DNA of 27,361 bases from the IMG/VR virus record IMGVR_UViG_3300042549_001025, positions 1 through 27,361 of that record. One strand, 5' to 3'. Shown one piece after another: positions 1 through 8,216 of the stretch. Source of the DNA: a virus. The notes under the pieces are model-generated. The model was not told the origin of the DNA, did no database searches, and worked only from the letters and a program-made list of their open reading frames with translations. Both the position numbers and the translations under genes were made by a program. Numbering within the stretch: position 1 is the stretch's first letter; each line of letters begins with the position of its first letter.

Positions 1-693
1 CTTCGGATTGAACTCATCACCACGGGCGATCAGGCCGGTACGTGGGGCACCACCACAAACACCAACCTTGGTGGGCTGATTGAGTCCGCAATCGCTGGCT
101 ACACCTCGGTGTCAATCACGACAGCCAACCAAGCGCTCACGGCGCTGAACGGCGCACCTGACCAGTCACGCAACATGACCATTGCGCTGACAACAACTAC
201 AGGCGCAAACTTTGCTGTGTACGCACCCCCGGCAGAAAAAACATACATCATTTACAACGCCAGCAGCTACACGGCAACGATCTACAACTCAACAGTTACT
301 GGAAACACCACGGCGGCAGGGGTTGGCGTTGCTATTCCTGCAGGTAAGACAATGACTGTCTGGTCTGACGGCACCAACTTTGCTGTGCAGAACAGCCACA
401 TTATCGGTACTGTGGTTGGTAACGTGACTGGCGATGTGTCGGGAAATGCAGGTACCGTCACCAACGGCGTCTACACTACAGGCAACCAAACGATTGGCGG
501 CACAAAAACCTTTAGCAGTCCAGTTGCCGGGTCCGTTACAGGCAGCGCAGGCTCCGTGGCGACAACCAACTGGACTGCGGCAGAGGCTGCTGGTAAGCTC
601 GTGTTCAGTTACGGAGGCTCGGCAAAGTTTTCTATCGACTCGTCTGGAAACATGATCGTCACCGGAAACGTCACCGCCTACGGAACACCATAA
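1..693 (+). CDS. Tail fibre/virion protein, 5' end cut off by the window
   Basis: The frame is open from the first base of the window (it reads L-R-I-E-L-I-T-T-G-D-Q-A-G-T-W-G before any start), so the gene begins upstream. A GTG at 109 is only an internal codon. The visible 230 residues are rich in Thr, Gly, Asn, Ser and Val with few charged residues, and the middle reads GNVTGDVSGNAGTVTNGVY, a pattern typical of beta-structured tail fibre or collar-appendage proteins. The opening GDQAGTWGTTTNTNLG segment recurs in phage tail fibre N-terminal regions (from memory). It is followed after 9 bases by another tail-fibre-like gene in the same direction. The assignment to fibre rather than another virion part is inferred from composition and neighbours. 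Confidence 0.7.
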   Translation, partial: LRIELITTGDQAGTWGTTTNTNLGGLIESAIAGYTSVSITTANQALTALNGAPDQSRNMTIALTTTTGANFAVYAPPAEKTYIIYNASSYTATIYNSTVTGNTTAAGVGVAIPAGKTMTVWSDGTNFAVQNSHIIGTVVGNVTGDVSGNAGTVTNGVYTTGNQTIGGTKTFSSPVAGSVTGSAGSVATTNWTAAEAAGKLVFSYGGSAKFSIDSSGNMIVTGNVTAYGTP

Positions 694-702
694 GGAACGA
701 GC

Positions 703-1623
703 ATGGCACTGCCTTCGTCTGGAACGATCACGCTGGCTCAAATCCAAACTGAGTTTGGTGGGAGCAATCCGGCCAGCTTATCTGAGTATTACCGTGGCGG
801 AGCGTACGTCACCGCCAACAACACCAATGTGCCAACGAGTGGAGCGATAAGCCTGAGCAACTTTTATAACGCAGTAAAACAGTTTGCGTTCACTATTGGC
901 ACTAGCTACTCCACTACGCAAGACCTGCGGACGCTGGCCTTGGCTGCGGGGTGGGACAGTGCCTCGCCAGTTGTCGCAACAGTATCCGGCGGGGTACTTA
1001 TCCGAGGGGGTTCCGGTTCAGCGGGAGCTGGGGGTTCAGCAGGCGGCGCATCAACTGCAGGCGGGGGCGCAGGGATTGGTCTAACGGTGGCCGGGTCGTT
1101 TCCGGGCGGGGTTATCTTGGTTAACAACGGGACTATTTCAGGCGGCGGCGGTGGTGGTGGCGGCGGCGGCGGAAACGGTGTTGGCGCAAATGGCGGCGCT
1201 GGCGGTTCTGGCATGTCTGTGTCCACGTCCGTTACTGTTCAAAATAACGGCGTCATCCAAGGTGGCGGCGGAGGTGGTGGTGGAGGTTCTGCTTGGGGCA
1301 CTGGTGGCGTTACAAGATGCGGTGGTGGCGGAGGTGGTGGCGCTGTCTTTGGTGCTGGCGGAGGCGGCGGAACTTGGAGAGATGTATACATTGGTGGTGG
1401 TGCAGGTGGAGCTGGAACCATTAATGCAGGTGGCGGAGGAGGCTCTTCGGATCAAGGATTCAACGTCGGCGGTGCAGGTGGCGGAATTGCTTCTGCAGGC
1501 GCAGCTGGAAGTGCTGCAGCCGGAGGAACCCCGGGTTCTGGTGGCGCTGGAGGAGCTGCAGTCAGTGGCAATTCGTTTGTCACATGGCAAGCAACAGGTA
1601 CGCGTTACGGCGCACTGGTGTAA
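703..1623 (+). CDS. Glycine-rich tail fibre / adhesin-like protein
   Basis: This 306-residue protein starts at ATG 703 with AAGGA eight bases upstream. Residues 1-65 form a small ordered domain (MALPSSGTITLAQIQTEFGG) often found at the front of phage tail proteins. Residues about 100-300 are dominated by glycine, with several runs of 7 to 11 consecutive Gly separated by short Ser/Thr/Val strands such as ILVNNGTISGG and VTVQNNGVIQGG. Such Gly-run blocks resemble polyglycine-II adhesin domains of phage tips (as in gp38-type adhesins), which carry host specificity in the connecting loops. The likely role is host recognition at the fibre end, together with the preceding gene. Receptor binding is inferred; the glycine architecture is seen directly. 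Confidence 0.65.
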   Translation: MALPSSGTITLAQIQTEFGGSNPASLSEYYRGGAYVTANNTNVPTSGAISLSNFYNAVKQFAFTIGTSYSTTQDLRTLALAAGWDSASPVVATVSGGVLIRGGSGSAGAGGSAGGASTAGGGAGIGLTVAGSFPGGVILVNNGTISGGGGGGGGGGGNGVGANGGAGGSGMSVSTSVTVQNNGVIQGGGGGGGGGSAWGTGGVTRCGGGGGGGAVFGAGGGGGTWRDVYIGGGAGGAGTINAGGGGGSSDQGFNVGGAGGGIASAGAAGSAAAGGTPGSGGAGGAAVSGNSFVTWQATGTRYGALV

Positions 1624-1629
1624 GAGCTC

Positions 1630-2076
1630 ATGCTTGCAGAACTTGCAGCGGCAAATGCCGCATTCAATGTAATCAAGGCAGCTCTGGCCAATGGCAAAGA
1701 GCTGCACCAGCTTGGCTCTCGGGTCTTCGACTACTTTGACAACAAGGCAGTCATTCAAGAGAAAGCCACCAAGAAGGGTGGCGGCTCCGACATGGAAGAG
1801 TTCATGGCGCTGGAGCAACTTAAGCAGCAGGAAGAAGAGCTGCGCGAGCGCATGGTCTACGCTGGCCGTCCGGGCATGTGGGATGACTGGGTCAAGTTCC
1901 AAGCCGCTGCATCTCGCCGACGCCGTGAGGCCAAGGAAGCCGCAGCCCGTGAAGTACTCAGACGCCAAGAACGCGCAGCAAGGCTCACCGAGCAGATCGT
2001 CTTGGGAATAGCAACCGTCATCTTGGCGGTGATGCTGATTTACGGCATCGTGTTGTATATACGGTATCTGCGATGA
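1630..2076 (+). CDS. C-terminally membrane-anchored coiled-coil phage protein
   Basis: The protein has 148 residues. Residues 1-25 are Ala-rich and helical, 54-120 are strongly charged and helical (coiled-coil-like, with an RRRREAKEAAAREVLRR stretch), and 122-145 form one hydrophobic transmembrane segment followed by a short basic end. There is no signal peptide, so it is probably a tail-anchored inner-membrane protein with its bulk in the cytoplasm. Similar small proteins occur beside lysis genes in aquatic phages (recalled, not searched). It overlaps the next membrane-protein gene by ATGA, and those two genes lead directly into the holin and endolysin, so a role in lysis or its timing is possible but unproven. 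Confidence 0.7.
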   Translation: MLAELAAANAAFNVIKAALANGKELHQLGSRVFDYFDNKAVIQEKATKKGGGSDMEEFMALEQLKQQEEELRERMVYAGRPGMWDDWVKFQAAASRRRREAKEAAAREVLRRQERAARLTEQIVLGIATVILAVMLIYGIVLYIRYLR

Positions 2077-2690
2077 GCGACGAGAAGCTGAACGCCAACT
2101 CCACACTCGACAAAGTGCTCGGGTATGTGGACTCGCCGTTCAAGCTGTTCGCCATCCTGATCATGGGTGTGGTGGCCTTTACCGGCTACTTCCTGTGGCA
2201 AAACCAAGATTTCATGCGAGACGCCTACAAGGAGTCCAAGAAGCTGCCCGAGATCAACACCAGCCGCGCAGACGACGCCAGCTCGATGCTGTTCAAGAAG
2301 ACTGGCGCAACCGTGGTGGCGATCTTCAAGGTCAACCCGCTGTTCGGAAGTCGGGTGCTGTATAGGGCATACACCAAGGATGGACGGGACAAGTCCGTGG
2401 AAGACATTGATGTTGGCCTGTTCAGCCAGAACTCGGCCAACAATGCTGACATCATCAAGCTGATGACCAACGATATTCCCTGTTCTGAGTACCGATATGC
2501 TCAGTCTGAAGTCGGGCTGTGGTACATCGAAAAGGGGGTGGGGTTCACCTGCCGGGTAAGTGTTCCACCAGACAGCCACAGGTTTGTTGGACAGATCACC
2601 GTGGGCTGGACACAGCAGCCTGAGAACATTGAGCAAGTGAAATTCATGCTGGAGATTGCCAGCGCCATGCTAACCAAAAGGGGTAACTGA
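2073..2690 (+). CDS. Single-span membrane protein with exported domain, lysis cassette
   Basis: This 205-residue protein starts at ATG 2073 inside the ATGA overlap with the previous gene. Residues 1-24 are polar, 25-42 form one transmembrane helix (LFAILIMGVVAFTGYFLW), and the remaining 160 residues have a mixed alpha/beta look with exactly two cysteines (C137, C160) that could form a disulfide if the domain is periplasmic. It is followed at TGATG by the holin gene. Position and topology would fit a spanin-like or lysis-regulating function, but it lacks the proline-rich or coiled-coil look of usual spanins, so I leave the function open. The family is not recognised with confidence. Confidence 0.65.
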   Translation: MSDEKLNANSTLDKVLGYVDSPFKLFAILIMGVVAFTGYFLWQNQDFMRDAYKESKKLPEINTSRADDASSMLFKKTGATVVAIFKVNPLFGSRVLYRAYTKDGRDKSVEDIDVGLFSQNSANNADIIKLMTNDIPCSEYRYAQSEVGLWYIEKGVGFTCRVSVPPDSHRFVGQITVGWTQQPENIEQVKFMLEIASAMLTKRGN

Positions 2691-3118
2691 TGTTTCCATT
2701 GACCGCATTACTTGAAGTGGGTGGCAAGCTGATTGACAAGCTAGTACCTGATCCAGAGGCCAAAGCCAAAGCACAGATGGAGTTGGCAAAGATGGCTCAA
2801 GACGGTGAGCTTGCAAAGATGGCTAACGACACCAAGTTGTTTGAGACTGAGCAAAACAACCTCACAGACCGCTTAAAAGCAGATATGTCATCTGACTCTT
2901 GGCTGTCCAAAAACATTCGCCCTATGACCCTTCTATTGATTCTGGGTGGCTATTTCACATTTGCCATGATGTCTGCCTTTGATTACGACACAAACAGGTC
3001 GTATGTTGAGTTGCTTGGACAGTGGGGAATGCTGGTGATGTCGTTCTACTTTGGTGGGCGAACATTGGAAAAGATCATGGACATGAAATCTGACAAGAAA
3101 GACAAGGACGCAAAGTGA
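2690..3118 (+). CDS. Holin, GTA-type (3TM superfamily)
   Basis: This 142-residue protein resembles the holin family associated with gene transfer agents (GTA_holin_3TM type). The front GGKLIDKLVPDPEAKAKAQ and following Lys/Glu/Ala helix (residues 10-50) match the family's typical amphipathic N-terminal half. The segment WLSKNIRPMT precedes hydrophobic helices at about 79-97 and 106-124, and the tail is very basic. Holins of this kind assemble in the inner membrane and let the endolysin reach the cell wall. The gene overlaps the upstream membrane-protein gene by one base (TGATG) and the endolysin gene by GTGA, the usual arrangement of a lysis cassette. Confidence 0.8.
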   Translation: MFPLTALLEVGGKLIDKLVPDPEAKAKAQMELAKMAQDGELAKMANDTKLFETEQNNLTDRLKADMSSDSWLSKNIRPMTLLLILGGYFTFAMMSAFDYDTNRSYVELLGQWGMLVMSFYFGGRTLEKIMDMKSDKKDKDAK

Positions 3119-3711
3119 TTACTGCTGAACAACTCAAAGAATTGCACATTGATGACGATTGGTTGGAGCCTTTGAACGAGGCTTGCCAACGCTATGAGAT
3201 CAACACCCCGCTGCGCATGGCTGCGTTCATTGGCCAGTGCGCCCATGAGTCGGGCAACTTTAAGACCCTGCAAGAGAACCTGAACTACAGCGCCGAGGGC
3301 TTGTGCCGGGTCTGGCCGAGCCGATTCCCCACGCTGGAGGCTGCGCAGCCCTACCACCGCAATCCCGACAAGATCGCCAACAAGGTCTATGGCGGGCGGA
3401 TGGGCAACGGCACCGAGGAGACCGGCGAGGGTAGCTTGTATAAAGGCCGTGGTCTCATCCAGCTCACCGGCAAGGACAACTACACCTTGTGCGGCGATGC
3501 GCTGGGCCAAGACTTCATCCACTCCCCCGACCTGATCCTATCCCCCAAGTACGCGGCCCTGAGCGCGGCGTGGTATTGGAACAAGCGCGGCCTCAATAAA
3601 GAGGCTGACGCCAAGGACTACACCGGGATGACGAAAAAAATAAATGGTGGTGTAATCGGTCTTGACGACAGAATTAAGCACATCAACCACGCGCTGGCTG
3701 TGCTCACCTAA
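3115..3711 (+). CDS. Endolysin, glycoside hydrolase family 19 (chitinase-like)
   Basis: This 198-residue protein starts at GTG 3115 (AAGGA seven bases upstream), overlapping the holin stop as GTGA. GH19 features are clear: AAFIGQCAHESGNF with the likely catalytic acid E45, a second glutamate E54 nine residues later (QENLNYS), YKGRGLIQLTGKDNY at about 109-123, and AAWYWNKRGLN near 151-161. The E-to-E spacing of nine agrees with GH19 endolysins. It cuts peptidoglycan glycan strands. There is no signal peptide or anchoring helix, so it should depend on the upstream holin for release. It consists of the catalytic domain alone, with no cell-wall-binding module. Confidence 0.9.
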   Translation: MITAEQLKELHIDDDWLEPLNEACQRYEINTPLRMAAFIGQCAHESGNFKTLQENLNYSAEGLCRVWPSRFPTLEAAQPYHRNPDKIANKVYGGRMGNGTEETGEGSLYKGRGLIQLTGKDNYTLCGDALGQDFIHSPDLILSPKYAALSAAWYWNKRGLNKEADAKDYTGMTKKINGGVIGLDDRIKHINHALAVLT

Positions 3712-3720
3712 GAGGACATC

Positions 3721-5664
3721 ATGCCGCTGCAAAAGCTACTGCTCCGCCCCGGGGTAAACCGAGAATCGACATCGCTGGCCAATGAAGGCACATGGTTCGA
3801 GATGGACAAGGTGCGCTTCCGCTCGGGATACCCCGAGAAGATTGGCGGCTGGACGCTGGACACCGGGACGGCTGACGCCGCTTTGCAGCCACCAGCAGGC
3901 TCGTACTGGGGCGTGGCACGCTCCTTGTGGAACTGGGTCACGCTATCCGGCTTCAACCTGATGGGGGTTGGCACCAACCTGAAATACTACATCCAGCAAA
4001 CTGCTGGCGGTGACTTCTACGACATCACGCCAATTCGGCTCAGCACCGCAGTTGCTGCAAACGCCTTCACCACGGTGAACGGCTCCACCACGGTGGTAAT
4101 CAACAACGCAGGCTACAACGGGCAGACGGGCGACTTCGTGACAATCTCCGGCGTTGTTGGCGCGATCAACGGCATCCCGGCAGCAGCCTTGAACCGCGAG
4201 TTCAGGATCACCTACATCGACTCGTCAAAGTACAGCATCACGGTGTCGGCCCCTGCCACATCCTCTGGAACTACCGGCGCTGCCAACTTTGCGTATCAGG
4301 TTTCTGTTGGCGGTGAAATTTTCACGGTTGGCGTTGGTTGGGGTGCAGGCGGATGGGGTGGGGATTCCGCCGGAACGCTGACGGGTTGGGGCGAAGCGGC
4401 CCCCGCTGGTCTTGGTATTGGCATCCAAATGCGCCTATGGAGTCAAGACAACTACGGCCAAGACCTACTCATCAACCCTCGCGGCGGTGCGCTGTATCTG
4501 TGGAAAGTCAACGCCTCGCCGTCCATTTACGACCGCGCCGTGCTGCTGTCGTCCACGAGCCCAGCGCCCTACACCACCGACACAAGCTGCCCTTCCGTTG
4601 CCAACGCCGTCGCTGTGTCCGATGCTTCGCGTTTTGTGATTGCCTTTGGCTGCAACGACTACGGTTCGGCCGATCAGGACCCCCTGCTGATTCGCTGGTC
4701 GGATCAGGAAAACTACGCCGTGTGGGCACCAGCTGCCACCAACCAAGCTGGCAGTTACCGACTGAGCACTGGCTCGTCCATCGTTGCGCACCAGCAGACC
4801 CGGCAGGAGATTCTGGTTTGGACGGATGCGGCCGTGTACTCCATGCAGTACCTTGGCCCACCGTTTGTTTGGGGCTTTCAAATTCTGGGCGACAACGTCT
4901 CGATTGCGGGCCCGAACGTCACCGCCACCGCATCCAACATCACGTACTGGATGGGGCTCGACAAGTTCTACATGTACTCCGGTCGGGTGGAGACGCTGTA
5001 CTGCCCACTGCGTCAGTACATCTTTGGCGACATCAACCTGCAGCAGCAGTATCAGTTCTTTGCTGGCACCAACGAAGGCTTCAACGAAATCTGGTGGTTC
5101 TACTGCTCGGCAAACTCGACGGCCATCGACCGCTATGTGGTCTACAACCACTTGGAGAAAATCTGGTCCTACGGCAATCTGGCCCGCACCGCGTGGCTGG
5201 ACACACCTTTGCGCGATTTCCCATCGGCCGCAGGTTACAACGGCCAGTTGATCTACCACGAAGACGGCGTGAATGACGGCACGACCAACCCGCCAAGCCC
5301 GATCAGCTCATACATCCAGTCTGCCGACGCGAACATTGGCGATGGCCACAACTACGGCTTTGTCTGGCGCATGATCCCGGACGTCACCTTTGATGGCTCG
5401 ACGGTCAACAACCCGTCCGTCACGATGACGCTCAAGCCCCGCCAGAACCCCGGCGCGAACTACAGCGCTGCCGCAACGCCAACCGTCACCAGCACGCAGA
5501 ACTACCAAGCGCAGCGCAACTACACCGTGCAGCAGTTCACCGAGATTGTTTACGTCCGGGTCCGTGGTCGCCAGATGGCGTTCCGCATCAGCTCTGACGG
5601 CTTGGGTGTGCAGTGGCAACTGGGTGTTCCTTCACTCGACATCCGTCCTGACGGCCGTAGGTAA
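3721..5664 (+). CDS. Large tail/virion structural protein (nozzle or stabilisation-like)
   Basis: This 647-residue protein starts at ATG 3721 with AGAGGA in front. The first 45 residues (…RPGVNRESTSLANEGTWF… and FRSGYPEKIGGW) are a recognisable opening of large virion proteins in aquatic podoviruses. The rest is rich in Trp, Tyr, Asn and Gly with repeated strand-turn-strand patterns such as LLIRWSDQENYAVW, EILVWTDAAVYSMQ and ITYWMGLDKFYMYSG, which suggest beta-propeller blades. P22 gp10 and T7 gp12 tail nozzle proteins are built that way, so a tail tube/nozzle or packaged-DNA stabilisation role is the best guess. The structural call is firm, the exact part is inference. Confidence 0.65.
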   Translation: MPLQKLLLRPGVNRESTSLANEGTWFEMDKVRFRSGYPEKIGGWTLDTGTADAALQPPAGSYWGVARSLWNWVTLSGFNLMGVGTNLKYYIQQTAGGDFYDITPIRLSTAVAANAFTTVNGSTTVVINNAGYNGQTGDFVTISGVVGAINGIPAAALNREFRITYIDSSKYSITVSAPATSSGTTGAANFAYQVSVGGEIFTVGVGWGAGGWGGDSAGTLTGWGEAAPAGLGIGIQMRLWSQDNYGQDLLINPRGGALYLWKVNASPSIYDRAVLLSSTSPAPYTTDTSCPSVANAVAVSDASRFVIAFGCNDYGSADQDPLLIRWSDQENYAVWAPAATNQAGSYRLSTGSSIVAHQQTRQEILVWTDAAVYSMQYLGPPFVWGFQILGDNVSIAGPNVTATASNITYWMGLDKFYMYSGRVETLYCPLRQYIFGDINLQQQYQFFAGTNEGFNEIWWFYCSANSTAIDRYVVYNHLEKIWSYGNLARTAWLDTPLRDFPSAAGYNGQLIYHEDGVNDGTTNPPSPISSYIQSADANIGDGHNYGFVWRMIPDVTFDGSTVNNPSVTMTLKPRQNPGANYSAAATPTVTSTQNYQAQRNYTVQQFTEIVYVRVRGRQMAFRISSDGLGVQWQLGVPSLDIRPDGRR

Positions 5665-5675
5665 GTAGAAACCCT

Positions 5676-6320
5676 ATGACAAAACTTAACCTAAGCCGCC
5701 CGCCTCGGCTGCCGTCTGCGCCGACTCAGTACGACAAGCAGTTCCATGACCAGCACAGCGATGTGCTGCGCCTGTACTTCAGCCAGCTCGACAACGTGGC
5801 GTCAGCGCTTATCGGCACCAACGGCGGTCAGTTTGTGCAGTCCCCCCACGCCATGCTGATGAGCGATCAGGACCAAACCAACGCAGGCATCACGTCCGAG
5901 AATATCGTCACCTACAACGTGCCAGTCATCGAGCAGGGGATTGAGGTCCGTAACGGCTCTGAGATATGGTTTGAGCAGACGGGGCAGTACTTTGTCTCGT
6001 TCAGCCTGCAGTTCACCAATCGGGGCAACGCTGCGCAAGAAATTGAGGTCTGGGCAAAGTCGGACGGGTCAAACTACCCCTTGTCCAATACCCGGTTTGA
6101 CATCGCGGCGCGAAAGAGTGTGTCGGTGTGGTCGCATGCAGTTGCGGCTGTGACGGGTATTTTTACCGTGACCAATCCAGACACGAACTACCTGCGAATT
6201 GCTTGGTGGTCGGGCGGTGCCAGTGTGTTTCTTGAGCACTATCCGGTGGGCACTGCCCCTGTGCGCCCCGCAGTCCCGTCGGTAATCCTGACGGCCCACC
6301 TCATCTCCCGGCTGCCCTAG
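5676..6320 (+). CDS. Virion protein with C-terminal jelly-roll-like domain
   Basis: The protein has 214 residues. The first 50 residues are helical and polar (…YDKQFHDQHSDVLRLYFSQL…), a likely attachment segment. From about residue 70 to 200 alternating strands appear (IEQGIEVRNGSEIWFEQTGQ, YFVSFSLQFTNRG, IEVWAKSDG, SVSVWSHAV, YLRIAWW), the layout of C1q/TNF-like jelly-roll heads in phage structural proteins. It lies 11 bases after the large tail protein gene. Only a weak ribosome-binding site (GTAGAAA) is seen before ATG 5676, so it may be translated by coupling. The 54 bases that follow (6321-6374) contain no gene, terminator or clear promoter. Confidence 0.6.
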   Translation: MTKLNLSRPPRLPSAPTQYDKQFHDQHSDVLRLYFSQLDNVASALIGTNGGQFVQSPHAMLMSDQDQTNAGITSENIVTYNVPVIEQGIEVRNGSEIWFEQTGQYFVSFSLQFTNRGNAAQEIEVWAKSDGSNYPLSNTRFDIAARKSVSVWSHAVAAVTGIFTVTNPDTNYLRIAWWSGGASVFLEHYPVGTAPVRPAVPSVILTAHLISRLP

Positions 6321-6374
6321 ACCGGATGACCCTTAAATGATAGACTCGATCAACCCTTTTACCGCGAGGCCCCA

Positions 6375-8216
6375 ATGAGCCTACAACTTGCCGCACAACA
6401 TCTGGCCTCCCGTGGCAGGGGCCCAGACACCACCCTAGTTCACATGGCCCCACAAGAAGTGGCTGGCCTGCAGGCGCTTGCCAAGGCCCATGGCGGCTCC
6501 CTGACCGTCAACCCCGATACGGGTTTGGCCGAGGCTGGCTTCCTGTCGAGCATCCTGCCCATGGTGGCTGGCGCATTCCTTGGCCCCGCAGGTCTTGGTT
6601 TGACAGCGATGCAGGCTGGCTTGGCCGCTGGCGCTTTGGGTACTGTGGCTACCGGCAGTCTGAAGAAGGGCTTGATGGCTGGCTTTGGCGCGTACGGCGG
6701 TGCTGGCTTGGCAAGTGGCTTGATGGGCGCTGGCACAGGAGCACTCTCTTCGGCAGCTGGTGCTGCTGGCGCTAACTCGGTGGTTCCTGCTGTTGCCACT
6801 GAAGCGGTTGTCCCCGCAGCAACCGAAGGGCTTGTTGGCGCGGCAGAAACGCTTGGTTCTACCGTGGCCAACCCTACAGGGATTCCCGGATTTCAAGGCA
6901 CTGGCCTCGGTTTAACACCGGCATCTTCGGCAATCAACGCCGGTCAAATGGTGACGCAAGCCACGCCTACCATTACGCAAGCCCCCGCGTTGACTCAAAA
7001 CGCCGCAGACATCGGAAACATCTACGCGCAAGAACAAGCTGCGCAGAACGCCGTTGCAAGCAAACTGGCCAATGCAACTCCTTGGGAAACAGCAAAAGCT
7101 GGATTTGGCGAAATCGGAAAAGACCCCAAGCGGTTCATGACCAAGGAAAACCTGCAGTACGGTCTGATGGGCCTCTCCCCAGTGATAGCGGACATGATGA
7201 CGCCAAAGAGAGGCGACGTGCAACAACGCCCTGTTGAAGCAACCCCACGTTATGCTTACGATCCCGGCCGCATTGCAGACCCCTACTCGCAGCGCACTGG
7301 AGCCTATACAGGCGAAGTCTTGCACTTTGACCCACGCTTTACGCGTGTCGCTGCCGGTGGTGGCCTCATGGACATCGGTCCAATCGAAGCCATGTCTGAC
7401 CGCAACCAAGCCGAGACCATGATGGCCAACGGCGGCATGCGCTTTGCCGAAGGCGGCAAGGCTGTAAGCAAAGTAGAGGACGACCCGTACTACACCATGT
7501 CCGGCCAGTCCGGCGATGCGTACAAATACCTGATGGGTCAAGGCGCTAAACCTGCGACACCCATGCCCGCCCCTGTGGCAGCTCCTGTTCAACAAGCCCA
7601 AGTCGCGCAGAATCTGGCCCCTCAAAATGCGGTATTCGCTAAGGTTCTTGGCGGGATGAACCCGCTAGGTCAGTCAATGTTCCGGGGCATGTTTGCGGGC
7701 AACCCCGCAATCCAGCAGGCACTTTCTGGTGGGCAAGGCGGCTCTTGGCAAGACGACACCAGCGGACTGACTAAGACCTACACCTTTGACCCTAACACCG
7801 GCACGTTCACTGCAGCCCAAGCGCCCAAAGTATGGGTGCCAACGACAACCGCAACGCCGATTGCGGGAGCGTGGGATTCAGGCGATTACGCCCAAGGCGG
7901 CATCGCATCTTTGGCTCAAGGTGGTCAAAGCCATCTGGGCGATTACTCGGACGGCGGTCGTCTTTTGAAAGGTCCCGGCGATGGCGTATCTGACTCCATT
8001 CCTGCTTCGATTGGCGACAAGCGCCCGGCGCGTCTTGCTGACGGTGAGTTCGTTGTGCCTGCTCGTATCGTTTCTGAGTTAGGCAACGGCTCGACCGAAG
8101 CTGGCGCACGTAAGCTGTACGCCATGATGGACCGGGTCCAGAAGGCCCGGAAGAAGTCGATTGGCAAAGACCGTGTGGCTGTCAACAGCCGCGCAGAAAA
8201 ACTGCTCCCAGCATGA
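6375..8216 (+). CDS. Ala/Gly-rich virion protein, probable internal/ejection protein
   Basis: This 613-residue protein starts at ATG 6375 with GAGG five bases upstream. Residues 1-50 are an ordered head (…LVHMAPQEVAGLQALAKAHG…). Residues about 55-140 are hydrophobic, Ala/Gly-rich segments able to enter a membrane. The centre is Gln/Ala/Thr-rich. The last 80 residues contain GPGDGVSDSIPA (from residue 533) and ADGEFVVPARIVSEL, a C-terminal module I recall from many aquatic phage virion proteins. Two A-polar-G-G doublets occur (residues 351-361 and 506-517), echoed in the next virion genes. Membrane-active stretches and context with other ejection-type proteins suggest it leaves the particle with DNA, but this is inferred. 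Confidence 0.6.
   Translation: MSLQLAAQHLASRGRGPDTTLVHMAPQEVAGLQALAKAHGGSLTVNPDTGLAEAGFLSSILPMVAGAFLGPAGLGLTAMQAGLAAGALGTVATGSLKKGLMAGFGAYGGAGLASGLMGAGTGALSSAAGAAGANSVVPAVATEAVVPAATEGLVGAAETLGSTVANPTGIPGFQGTGLGLTPASSAINAGQMVTQATPTITQAPALTQNAADIGNIYAQEQAAQNAVASKLANATPWETAKAGFGEIGKDPKRFMTKENLQYGLMGLSPVIADMMTPKRGDVQQRPVEATPRYAYDPGRIADPYSQRTGAYTGEVLHFDPRFTRVAAGGGLMDIGPIEAMSDRNQAETMMANGGMRFAEGGKAVSKVEDDPYYTMSGQSGDAYKYLMGQGAKPATPMPAPVAAPVQQAQVAQNLAPQNAVFAKVLGGMNPLGQSMFRGMFAGNPAIQQALSGGQGGSWQDDTSGLTKTYTFDPNTGTFTAAQAPKVWVPTTTATPIAGAWDSGDYAQGGIASLAQGGQSHLGDYSDGGRLLKGPGDGVSDSIPASIGDKRPARLADGEFVVPARIVSELGNGSTEAGARKLYAMMDRVQKARKKSIGKDRVAVNSRAEKLLPA

Noticed and set aside
1138-2106. Minus-strand open frame (322 codons) over the glycine-rich gene
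   Set aside because: The Ser/Thr/Ala/Cys-rich product is the complement of Gly codon runs. There is no SD, and the plus-strand genes fit the operon.
6321-6374. Possible promoter in the short gap before the Ala/Gly-rich virion gene
   Set aside because: Only weak -10-like bases (TAGACT) and no matching -35; nothing can be supported.
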